DNA of 64,000 nucleotides from positions 56,387,063-56,451,062 of the forward strand of contig OX328097.1 in the NCBI GenBank assembly GCA_946811185.2, read 5' to 3'. Below, in pieces: positions 40,501-54,000 of this stretch (its first letter is position 1; each line of letters starts with the position of its first letter). The position numbers and the translations under genes were made by a program. The notes beneath the pieces are model-generated. The model had not been told where the DNA came from. It saw only the letters and a list, made by a program, of their open reading frames with translations, and did no database searches. Source of the DNA: Hippopus hippopus. Its lineage: Eukaryota > Mollusca > Bivalvia > Cardiida > Cardiidae.

Positions 40501-42027
40501 ATTTTAGCCACACATGCCTTGTATCTGCAAATGCTTTCAATATGGACAGGTCTAAAATTCCATCATCTGATAAAGGGTTGTAATAGACTCTGTAGTTAAG
40601 TAACAATGATTGCCTATATTTCTCAAATATTGAACATTTTTTTTTATTGGTTTGCAAAATTGCCTCTGTAACAAAAAATATTGGTTACATTTGATTAGTG
40701 ATCAAATTATGGCTTATATAAATATTCATGTTTAACTTGAAGCACATGAAAACATTGTTAAGACTTTATGAAAGAAAACTTATAACTAAAACATAAAGCA
40801 ACTGCATTTAATTACCTTTGGAAGCTGTGGTAAAATAGCACAACATTAATAAATATATTAACTGTTGAAAATATTCATCTATACTGCAAACACTGAAATT
40901 CTCAACAATGAAATGAATTATTTCTTTTTCTTAAGCAGAAATAATGTTTTAGTTATGTTTTGGCTGAATTTGAATTAAAAACAATGCAGTAGTTTAACTC
41001 CAGAAATAAAAGTAACATTAATAAATCCTCTAAGTCTTTGGTAAGGGTTTGCTAAACACTAACTCTTGGTACATGTAAATGCCACTACCAATGCATGCAA
41101 ACAAAATGTCTTTCTAAATAAATGTTAGAGAAAAAAATAATTAAAAAATGTTACCTCAGTGACGGCTTTCCTAATCCCAGCCCACAATTGCTTGCCACTG
41201 TTAGCAGGGAAAGAAACAAACAGAGATTGGGTGCACTTCTAATTTAAAACATGTTTGAAACTTTCAGGCACTTTATCATTGAAGATATCCAGGATGACAA
41301 CCAGTATAATTCATAACCTCTTGTAAGTTTTACAAACTATGTGACTAAAGGAGATAATCACTTAAAAAATGCAATTTCTCCTTTTTCACCAAGTTGTACC
41401 GTGTTCTTAACCTAGGAAAAATTTCGGGAAAATGAAAAATTGCTGGTAACCAGCATTTCTCCTTCTCCCACAATGTTTTCTAACCTTTCAGAAATAAATC
41501 TAATTGTTTCAGCCACCTTAGTGATTTTTCCTGCAAATGTTATTACTTTGGACAAGTCTGAAATTTTGCCAACTGGTATAAAGTTAAATGTTTATCATCT
41601 TGGGCAAAGGTTATTGTGACCAAATATCACAGCAAAACTAAGCTGTGTGTTAGAATGTCTCGCTCCCTGATTTAAAGACTATAAGGTTGCAAAAAACATT
41701 AGCATTTGACTCTTAAAAAAAAAAGGGAAATCAGAACAAGAAATTTTCCTTTTGGCTTTTGGCATAGTTTCACAACCCAGCAGCTTAGAGCAAAATTTCA
41801 TCTAGAACCTTTTTTTTTTTTTAGATCTCGAATCAAGGTTCCAAATATTTACTTGTTAGAATGGGATTTTGCACCGTTTTGTTATGAGGTGCCTAAAAAA
41901 GTACCCATGAAATTTATTCTGGCAATAGTTCACATATCAGGGAAACAAGATTAGCAAAAAATTACAGCAAACCTAGATATAAAGGAATCAAAACTTTAAG
42001 TCAGGGAGGGAGAGAGAGGGAGAGGGA

Positions 42028-42066
<39 letters not shown>

Positions 42067-45000
42067 CAATATCAAGAATATCAATATTCTTTTATACTAT
42101 TGAGGATCAACTATTGCAGGACAGCTAATGTAGGAAAAATGCCCATTTACCAGGGGATTAACCCTTTACCACACAATGCCAACTTTTAATGACCTTAGGA
42201 AAAATGCCTTTTGAAAACATTGAGGGAAAAGGAGAAAATGCTGGTAACCAGCATTTTCTCCTTTTCCCACAATGTTTTCTATCCAATTAAAGAAACATCT
42301 CACCATATCAGCCCCATTGAAATTGTCGTCTGCAAATGCTTTCAATTTGGACAAGGCTTAAGTTTTGTTGTCTGGTAAAGGATTAAGGTATTTACCCTTT
42401 ACCAAACAACAAAATTTTGGTCTTGTCCAAATCCTATGCATTTTTGCAGATGACAATCTGGATGTGGCTAAAACGGTAGGATTAGTACTTGCAAGAGTAA
42501 AAAACAATGCGGGACAAGGAGAAAATTCTGGTCACCTGTAGTTACTCCTTTTCACACAACATTTTCAAAAGCCTTCATTCTCAGGTTCCTTCAAACTTGG
42601 GATTGTCTGGTAAAGACTTAAGAATTAAATATTTTATCTCAAATCATTTTGGTCTGATAAAATTTTGTATCGACTTACTTGTCTTTGCATTGGCTTAAAC
42701 CTTTGGACAAAATACATGGAATTACACATTTCCAGACTCTAAATTGCACTTATTAAGAGGCTGTTTTGCTGGTATAGATATAAAACATCTGACCGGGTAT
42801 ATCAGATATATACTTTTGGCACTCCTGAAATATCTGTTTTGATGTTTATCCAATCAAATTACATTATACATCAAAACAGAAAGTTTTCTTTCTTGATTAG
42901 GTGGTTTGATTGTATAGTGTTTAACACCAGTTTCAACATTATTTCTGTTATATTGCTGTTGCCAGTGCACCTATCCATGCTTTCCAGGAATTTCCTTCAC
43001 CAGTACTCTGCACAATATTCTTTCCATGCCACTGGCTGCTTTCCTACATAATCATCGCCGAAGCAATGGCCTGCAGTGAGAGAGTAATGATTCCTGTTGC
43101 AATGACTATCATCAATCCTCAGAAATAAATTGGCCATGCCAGGGATCAAGCCAGTGACCACCTGTTCTCAAGTCCTGTTTGTCTTGATTGGTTGGGGATA
43201 TTTCTGTGTATATATGTGTGCAAATAGAAAAAGAAAATCATTAACTATCAGACACATTTAACTCTTTACCACACAAAAAAATTTTGTACTCTACCAAATT
43301 GAGAGCATTTGTAGATGACAAAAGAAGCTCAAATGATGATTTCTGTTTTCAATAGGGTAGTATTCATTTAGGGAAAAGGAGAAAAGGCTGTTTACCAGCA
43401 TTTTCTCTTCCAAAAAGTTTTCAAAGCTTTCTTCATTGGGGTTGTTAAAAGTGGGAATTGAGTGGCAAAATGTTAAACATATGTCTATAATATAAGCAAA
43501 GTATGAGTTTACAGTAGCATCTCTCTACCAAATAATCTAATGTTTTAACAACCTTAAGGAGAAAGACTTTTGAAAACAATCTTTTCTGCCATGTCTAAGA
43601 AATATCAAATCACTCAGCCATGTTTGATTTGATATCTGCACATGTTTTCAATTCCGACATTTCTAAAGTTTTGTTGCTTGGTAAAGAGTTAAATGCATGA
43701 TTTCTACTTTGTAAATGTACAAACATTTTTACTTTTGCTTTCTTCATAAAAAATTTTGTATGGGTTGAATGAATCATTCCAAAGAGTATCTTACAAAAAA
43801 TAAAAACATTAAGCTATGATAAATTCATCTTTACTTTTTCCCTCTCTCTCTAAATGTATAAAGACAACAGTTTTGATCCCTTTTCAATCACTTTCAATTC
43901 AATTTACACATCATGACTATAAACACATTTACAGGAAAACAAATGATGTTTGTTTTAAAAAAATCATCGTTCCATCTATAAAAATATCAGTGATCCCACT
44001 GAAATTTTTATTTGGGGGTTTTGTTTTTTGTACCCCCTACAATTGAAAAATGAGGGTATGAGAAAAGAAATGGGGGTACAAATTCAAAAAAACTAGTACA
44101 ACTCCAAATTGTTTTCTTAAATGCCTCTTTCTCCACGAGAACTTGGACAGCCATTTGTTTTGGAATAGTTTTTTTGCTATCGGTTTCTGAATAACTTTGC
44201 TTTCATCTGCAGCACTATAATCCTCCTCAGTTTCCGTTGCTTCATTTGGCATGACTTTCTTACGGGAACCCGAATTCTGAAATCCGAAAGCTTCCAAAGT
44301 ATAGTGTTTCTGAGCCATTCCCAATGTTACAGACAAAAGAAGTTGACGTCGACAAAACGCTTTTTCATAGACTGCGTTAACGAAAGGACAGCTGAATTAT
44401 GGATATTTTTTGGAAACAAACGAGTCCCAGTCTGCAATTATTGATCACAACAATAAAGACCAAGTACGCCAACCATGTAAATGTTCTAAAAATAGAAAGC
44501 TGGAAATCCCAAACTTTTCCAATTATTTAAATTTTCCAAAAATCCCTTTTACGTTATTCTATGCAAGCAACTTCTATTTTTTATTTTTTTAATCTTTGTC
44601 CGTATTTTTTGTGCATGATTTCACGTACAGGTTTGTCATTTTGTACCCTTTTTATTTCACTTACACGTGTTTCACGTACGATTTTGCGTAATCGGGAACT
44701 CTGAATATATTCTACATTCATTTTTCAAATCAACAATACAGAAAATATACTTAGTCCTTTCATAATTCTACCAAGATCCAAGGTTACAATCCAACAAACC
44801 TTTCTAAAAAAAGTCAGCATACTTTGGGACTGGTAAGGATGGAATCATTACTGAATGTGTCTGCTTTGTGAAAAAGAACAAAAAAATGTGACGGGATCAT
44901 ATGGTGTACAATGCAACTTCAAATGAATAGTTAATCCTCTGAGAGATAATCCTTTATTTCAACTACCCTGTGTCAGACAAGATTTTAAAATTTTGTGGGA

Positions 45001-48000
45001 AAAGGAGGAAATGTTGGTTACCAGCATTTTCTCTCTTTTCTACAATTCCATCTATCCCGTTAGAGATGTATCCCATTATTTTAGCCAAATTATATTTCTT
45101 GTCTGCAAGTACATATACTTTCAAATCAGGTGAGTCTAAAATTTGTTGCTGTGTAAAGAGCTAAATAACCAAAAATAAACTGAAAAGATGGGTGCCTAGC
45201 TAATTATTATTTCATGGTGACACAGCTGTCAAAATCTAGATAAATAACTTCGAGCCTTTCAGAACTCTTCAAATGTTATGTAATAGGCCTGAAAGGGTAG
45301 ACCCTTTGTTAATCTTGTAGTGCTTAAATATAGATATTTATACTCCTCCAGCCTTTGAAATATTGTCAGAAAAGGAGAATTTGCTTGTAAAATGCATCAA
45401 GAGCATCACATGTGGGTGCCTATGATCTGCTGCTGCTGCAATTGCTTATTCAGTAAAATGATTTGTCTGCAGTTCTCCTTCCTCACAATATTCATAGTCA
45501 AAAAGGAGCATGACTTCATCAGAAAAATTTTGATGGTTAACTGCCCTCCTGGTGTTAGTTCCCTTTTTGACAGTAAATAACTAGCCAAAGTTTAAGGTAA
45601 ATATCTTCAGTAATGACAGAGATATCAGAAATTGCCAAAGTTTTTATGCCACAACTTTGCAGACAATAACAGGATTATAACATGTTACAAAAGCATGGAT
45701 TCTAGTTATTTTTTAAGTAAGAAGAATAATATCCCAACTAATCCATATATCTGAAGTAAACACATCCATTTAAAGTTGCACAAACTCTCATGTTAGGATC
45801 TCCACTCAAAAAAATCATAAGCATGGAATATGGAAACATTACAAAACTTCCATTCCAGTGATTCAAAAGGAATCATTTTACCTTTTTGTCTTTACTTAAG
45901 TCAAGAAAATGTGAATGAAATAAACAGAAATTAACCGAAAGGTAAATTAACTCAAAGAAAACAAAACAAGAGGCAGATAGGTTTTTTTTGCAAGTGATTG
46001 TACAGAATAGTGTGATACTATGATATAACAGTATGACATATGTATTATGTTTGAAAATTACATTATCTAAAAGATCTTGCTGTATCAGACAGTGTGCATT
46101 CAAGATCAGACTGCACTTTCTGTTCAGTCCAATTTTGATCTACACTGTCTGCAAAAGTTTACTGAGTCAGACTTAGTAGATTATGGGTCAAATATATAAA
46201 CTTTAAAAGACTACATAATGACACTGTTATTTTCTATCAGTCATAAAGACTATGATATGGTAATATCAACAGCAATTTGGCTAAAATATCTGCAAGAAAA
46301 ACATTCAGTGTAGATCCAAGATTATATTGCTCATTCTACACTGTTTGATCTTGATAAACAATTTCTGAAAAGACAACTTAAGCTGTTTTTAGCAGCCCAA
46401 GAATCAGTATGTGTAAGACAACCATTCATTGCTTTGGTATTTGTCTCCAATACCATACACAGCCAACCATTTTGAAAAGCATCATAAGACTAGAACTTGT
46501 TTTTCTACAAAAAAAACAGATGTCTCCCCCCTTTTTGGTGTCAGAAGGATTAATAATCCATGATAAAGTTAATAACATTTTCTCCCAGATTTCTATTGCA
46601 GACACAAAATTGTACGTAAAATGAGTAAGGAAAATAATCAAAGGGAAATAACTCGAAAAATATACAAGCCAGAGTTATGGTTCTTGTGCATGACACTTCG
46701 TCTCATGGTGCTTTACAAATGTCTGAAGTTTTATCAAAATATCTTAAAAGGTTTTGAAGTTATAGAGCGGACACAACTTGTGACGGACAGATAGACAGAC
46801 AGACGGACGGATGTGGAAAAACAACATGTCTCCCGACCCTGACAGGGGGAGACATAAAAAGTAGCAATTGCATTGTACAAGCAACTGCTGCTTTTTCGAA
46901 GCTTATTTCTCCCTTTTTGATGAGAAAAAGCTATTTTTGTATATTTCATATCATATCATTTATCCTAAGGTGGTGATTTATCCAAAACTAATTTGCCTGT
47001 TGGAATCAAATAGCTTTATTTCTGCTTACCCACCGACCCTTGCACTGACTACTGATGATATAATACTGTACTGTATTTTCATAAAAATTGAAAAGATAAA
47101 ATAAAAATTATTACTCCCTATCAGCCAATACAAACAAACAAAAGAAAACTTCCCCTATCAACCTATCTTATTTCAGAGCATTAGCTGAAAAACAGATTTT
47201 TTTTAAAGGCTTAAAAAAACACTTTCATTACATTATGATATTTACCTTTTTTGTCTCTTGGGTTTTTTCTGCTCTTTTGTACCATCTTCCTCTTCTTCTT
47301 CTTCCTCCTCATCTTCCTCCTCCTCTTCCTCTTCTTCTAAAAGTACAAAATATTCAGCTGTGCATTCAACAATTAACCCTTAACAAGACCACAAAATTCT
47401 GGACTTGTCTGTATTGAGCCCTTGCAATCAACAATTTAAATGGGGCTCATATATAAGGAATTTGTCAGTGAAAGGGTAAAAATATTGTGGTAAAAGGAAA
47501 AATGCTGGACCCGGCATTTTCTTGTGTTCCCATAATGTTTTCAAAAGCCTTCTCCATCGGGGTCATTAAAACTTGAGATAGTGTGGTAAAGGGATTACGC
47601 ATTCCCTCCACAAACAAAGTAACTCATTCCCTCTTAGTATAAACTTGTATGAGAAAACTTTGAAAACTTCTTTGCACAACGAGAATAATGATTATGAAAT
47701 AAGCTTTAGTACATCGATAAACATGAATCATTTTGTCAAAAGGAGGAATGGTTAACAACAAGCCATTTCTCCTTTTTTCATGGTGTTTTAATAAGAGGCC
47801 TACTGCAAGACGAAAACAGCGTCATCTGCAGTTGGTAATGTGCCAATCTTCACCTAAATAATTCTACACAAAAATTTTGTTTATGACAAAATATTTTCAA
47901 AAATCTCTTTCCTCCTACTCTTTTAACACAGTATTATTTGGTTAAGGCTTAGGTAAGACCATAGTGCATTACCTGGCCTTGACCATAGGTGACCTTGTAA

Positions 48001-51000
48001 AGAAAATCTTTACCTTCAGCCTCATCATGTTGCTGCAAGTCTTTGTATTTGTTGTGCATCTGTAAAAGTAGAAAAATACCATGGTAAATATTCATCACTA
48101 AAAATTCTAAAGTCTAAATTCCAAAGACCAGTCATCTGATTGGCTGGGATGTTTACTCTCAGCCAATCAGATGACTAGTCTTGCAAATCTGGAATAGAAT
48201 GGTTGGTGACTACAGCTCTAGATATCTCTTTCTTAGACTGTAACAAGTTTAACCCCAACATCATAAAAGTCTTTTTCAAACACAAATACTAACTTGTTCA
48301 AGTATTTAAAGGGTGGAAATATCTCATTTTAATAACAACTATTGAAAAAAGAAAACTAGGGAAAAGGAGCAAAATCTTCGTAATCGCTAATAAGCAATGG
48401 TCCTTTGGCCATAACGTATTTGAAAGTTATTAACCACAGGGCTTTTGAATGTCACTTTATGTACACACATGCTTGGAGGACACATGCTAATATAATTATG
48501 TTCTATAAATATTTACTTCACTTGAAATTCATATAAATATGTTGGAGGAATAAAAAAATCTTCAATTGGAAATTGCATGGAAATATGCGAACCTGTATTG
48601 ATAAGAACTGTTGCAGGGGCACGAAATACCCCCGACCATAATTATGTTTTGTCATTGGTTCAGGAGAAAAAAAATCAAAGGACTATGAGCGCTTTATTAC
48701 TCAACAAAGCATAATGAAAATTGCAGATTCGTAAGTTCTCCTGGTAAGAAGGCCTCCAATTAAAATCTCAGTCAAATAAGTTAACACTTAACCACACAAT
48801 CCCAAATTTAAAAACCCTGACAGAAAAGGTTTTTGAAAACATTGTGGTTACTAGCATTTTCTCCTTTTCTTACCATGTTTTCAAAAGCCTTCTTTAACAG
48901 GGACGTTAAAACTTAATGGTGAAAGGTTAAAAACTGTAGGGGGAGGAGAGGACACAAAATGAATTAGCTTCAACAGGCCAACAGGTAGATGGGCAACCTG
49001 GTTCCTGTTGTATACCCCCCCCCCCCAACTTTTTCCCTTCAGTCATCTGAACACAAGATTGTGTGGTGTAGAGTTAAATGGACAGGTTTAACCATTTACC
49101 ACACAATCCTGAGTTTTAACACCTTTTGAAAACATTGTGGGAAAAAGGAGAAAATGCTGGTTACCAGCATTTTCTCCTTTTTCCCACAATGTTTTCTACC
49201 CTTTCTGAGGCAAATTCCAACATATGGGAAACAATTATGCATATTGTCGTCTGCAAATGCTTTCAAACTGGACAAGTAAAAAAAAATTGTCTTTTGGTAA
49301 AGAATGAAAGTAAGTGTAAATTTTCTTTTTTGTGAGCAGCAGTTGGCTCACCTGTAAGGATACAGATAACAGTTTAACATAAAGAAATCATACTTGAAGA
49401 TAAGTTGATGGCACATTGCCTTTCTCGCCCTTTTCATTTTCAGCTTCCCACCAGCCATCTTCCCTGAAGTTGTAGATATATACAATGTTAACCCTTTACT
49501 AAGTAATTCTATGTTTTAACTATCCAGAGTAAAACAACTTTTCAAAACAGTGGTAAAAGGAGAAAATGCTGGTGACTACCATTTTCTACATTTCCCACAG
49601 TATTTTCTACCCTTTCAAATACAAATCTCTTAATTTGAGTATCATTGATCTTGTCATCTGAAAATGCTTTCAATTCGCACGAGTCTAAAATTTGTCATCT
49701 GCTCCATAGTTACTGTGAAAAATATGAAATTCTAATAATATGATAATTGCACTCATTATGTAAAATCGTGTTTTGATTGGTCAAAATCGGGTCATGTGAC
49801 GAAAAAACCGTCATACAATTTTTCGATGAACGCAATGGGACTACTTTCGGTTTTTCCAAGTTGTTGTGTATTATCTAATTTTAGATTTCATGCAAGCTCC
49901 TTATGTGCTATTTTTAGAGTTTATTCCTGTTGCTTTAAAAACTTGAAAAAGAAAACTCCCAAATAAACCTGGACAAATGGATGAATATTAATCTTTATTT
50001 GCACCCTAAACTCATAAAAAATACACCATGCCAAAAGTGAATCAAGTACTGAATGGTCGACGTCATCATTTACATCATTCAATACGTCAGCGGTCAATTG
50101 CTATGAAGCCAAGGTCACTGAGTTAAGCACTGAGTAAACAAAAAATTTACTCTTGCTTAAATGAAGTTGATTTCTTGTTTCATGACGGAGTTGTTCTGAG
50201 TTTGTTTATCACAAGGATTAAGTTTAAAAAAAAAAAAGCGTGGTTAACAGATGACCACTGATCAGAAAAAACTCATCGTGGATTTGAAAGATTAGTGTAG
50301 TGAAAGCTAGAGGAGTGTTGGAGAAAGGATCAGAAGAAGTGAATTCACTGTGTCAAGAATTTTATACAATAAAATGTTGGCATGATAGGGATGATATTTA
50401 AAACAAGCCAAGAACTGGGAGACAAAAAAGTGAGGAGTTAACAGCTATGATATTGTGTTTTACATTCTAATAAGTGATTCACAAAACGTTGTCATTCGAT
50501 TCATAGCTTGCAAGAAAACTTGGAGTCTTATATCGGATACAGGTAGATACCCATTGAGAACAGATCTGCCGACAGTGTGTAGACCTATTCTTTACAAAAT
50601 ATCTATAAAAAGGTCACTCGAATGAACAAATCGTCCACTCAGCCTGAGTTTAGATAGTTGATTAGATTTTTCATAGACAGTATCAGAAATTTCTATTTTG
50701 TTTAATGAATCATTGAAAGTATTGATTTCGAAGTCAACAAAATGGCCAACTTCGAATGAAAAATATGTTGCAAAGCTAAAAACAGATTGTGTATTTATGC
50801 CCGTGCCACCAAGTATCCACCAAGGAAATTAACTCGTGTTTACTGTCGTATTTGTCCATGTTTTTTCTCTATATCATTTTCGAAAATTGGTTCAAGTGAA
50901 CAGCATGTGCAATTATAAGGGTTGAGTGCATATTTTTGTGTTGTCATCGAGAAATAAAATGCAATTGCCTTATTACATGGCTTAACATAACGCCCTTCAG

Positions 51001-54000
51001 GAGTTATTTGCCATGTAATAAGGCAATTGCATTTTATTTCTCGATGACAACAGAAATAAAATGCAATTGCCTTATTACATGGCTTAACATAACGCCCTTC
51101 GGGAGTTATTTGCCATGTAATAAGGCAATTGCATTTTATTTCTTGACAACAACACAAAAATATGCACTCAACCCTTAAGTAAATTTTCAATCCAGAAAGA
51201 GAAAAAAACAAACAAGCTATACAATATCATTCCCTTTTGCCTGTATCCAAAGAAGACCTAAATATAAAAGGGACTAGAAGCTTACTGCAGAGGAAGGATC
51301 AGTATAAAAGATAGTATTTGGGTCATAACATCCTGAAATAAATTAATTTAAAACAAAAAGCTTTTGAAACAAAATGTAAATAAATGTTTATTTGTTTGGT
51401 GTCTGACATTGTTTTCCACATTACTTTACTTTTATGGCAGCCAGTGCACCTATCCATGCTTTCCTTGATTTTCCTTTACCAGTACTTTGCACAACATTCT
51501 TTCCAACCCACTAGCTGCTTTCTATAAAAACATCATTGACGTACAACAATGACCATCACCAGTCTTTGGAAAGAATTAGGCCAAGCTGGGAGAATTGAAC
51601 CATAAATCCCTGGGTTTTAAGTACTGTATGTTACTACCTGAGCAATCTGGCTTGGCCTCATCTTAAGACAGTAATAAGATCAATTCAAAAGCAGAAAAGT
51701 GATACTGCAAGTTTGTTTTGATCATCTGTGCTCTCACTCAGCTGTGGAACTTTGTGATACAATAATCAATTACACAATCAGTTCTAAAATCATACAACTA
51801 AAACAAAGTACACTTGACCTGTGCCTATAACACTTAAATTCATGCTCCAATGAGATGTGCTAAAACTTCAAATTCAAGTTAATTCTTTAGAAAATGATTC
51901 CATCTTTTAGCAACACTGAAGAAAAAGGTTCTTGAAAACCCTGTAGTAAAAATAGAGAAAGGGACTGGTAACTGGAATCTTCTACTTTTCCCACAACTTT
52001 TCAATCCTTTCAATGGCAAGTCCCATCATCTCAGCAAAATCTGCATCTGCAAAGGCTTTCAATATGGAAAAACCTAAGATTATATTGTATGTTCCAGGGT
52101 TGATACTTCAAACAATAGAAAATTTTATGCTAAGTCTGTATTTTAAAGTAATACATCTATTATAAAGTTATGGTCATGGTCTGCCAGGTGGTCATTAAGA
52201 TTTCAGTGCAGGTCTAAGCATTCAATGACCTGGATATATGCCTTGGGTCATTGAATGCTTAAATCTGCTTTGAAATTTTAATGACCATCTAAAGGATCAT
52301 GTTTTTGAATGTATGATGGATAGGTTACCTTCATAAGAAGTAAGACAGAAAAGCTCTATATTTAAGAAAGCACATTACCTGTAACACTTTCCCAAATGAC
52401 AAAATTTAGACTCTTCCAATTTCAAAACATGTGACAATGATAAACTTGAAATTTGTAAAAAAGTTTTCTGGTAGGGTAGGAAACATCCTGATTACCAACA
52501 TTTTCTCCTTTTCTCTAAATGTTTTCAATTATGTTTTTCCCAGAAAGTACATGTGTAGTTAAAACTCAGGATTGTTTGGTAAAGGGTTAAGAGGTATTTG
52601 AAATTGCATCTAAATTTTTTTCTTAATTTTCAGTCCAATTTGAGTAGGAAAGATTACAACAGAATTATAAGAGATGGCCCTGGCGTATTTTACTAAACAA
52701 TGATCATGTATCTTATAAAACACCGACTCGTTATTTTTCACTTTTTTCACTAAGCAACACAAATCAGCCTTGAGTGCCTATACTTTTTTTAGCCATATTG
52801 GATCATTCCAACAGCAAATCTGGATGTAGCCAGAATTGAAAGAAAACTTTGGCCAATGAACAAATAGCTAACAAGGAGCAATTTCTCCATGTGTCACATC
52901 TGTGGAATTATGTGTCAAAATATGTCTATAAGAAGTTAAGAGCTCATCATTTGACGACCAATCCAATGTTATGATATATACACAGAGAAAGCCCTGTAAT
53001 AAAACTTTTAGAAAAGCACAAATTACTTATAACAAGCCAATTTTTTCTATCATATCAGAGAACATCAACTCATTTGTATGAATTTCAAATTTTGTACACT
53101 GCAGACGCTTTTATTTTGGGAGAATCTGTCATTTAGGATAGAGTTAATGCATAAATTTTAACATGAATAAGCTGCAATAGTTGAAACAAAACTGTATTGT
53201 AAGACATAAACACCAGATAAAAGTTAACATACTACTTTGACTACTACAGTTACATTTCAAACCACTTTCAAACTATTGATTTATTATATCTTGCAGTTTC
53301 AGGAAACAACTTAGATCTGGAAAATTTACAATTTTGATCTGTTCTTATTTTTCAACATTAAATAGTTATTTATGCACAAAGTGTTATGAAATGACAACAG
53401 TAAAACCTACCTCCCATCTTTTCTGTTTTTACATCAGTTGAAAACAATGTAAATGTTATGTGAAATGAAGATATATCGAGTTTTGATTTAACAGCACTGT
53501 GTGTTGGAACAGTTTTGATCAGGTTGACAAAAATGCACAAAAACTAATGATATAAAGCATACCACTGCATTGAATTGTGTTCTATGCCACTTTCAACATT
53601 ATTTGAGGCATATCATGGCAACATCTCACTTATATCAATGAGCCGCGCTCTGTGAAAAGGGGGCTTAATGCATCTGCGAAAAGCTTCGACCCAGGTCAGC
53701 CTGGGCCGAACTTTTCGCTATTAGTCGATTTTCTGCATGTCAAAGGATCAGTCTACCTCATAAAAGTGGCTATTATGGAACTATATTTATGTGATGGCTT
53801 GCTTGGTATGATGCATCACGGAGTTGCATTAAGCCCCCTTTTGCCAGAGCACGGCTCAAGTAAGTTGTTTCTGGGTTTCACCATTATGAGGCTTGTGCTC
53901 TGAGGAACCTTGCCCACAGACACTCCCACAAAGAAGTCAGACAAGAATGGAACCTCAGACTTCTTGGTTACTACCACTGAGCCAGACTGGATCCTCAATG

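Noticed and set aside
50840..51211. 123-codon frame with an internal protein repeat ([10 protein letters not shown])
   Set aside because: It is the translation of the foldback's duplicated stem-loop; the opposite strand gives a matching frame.
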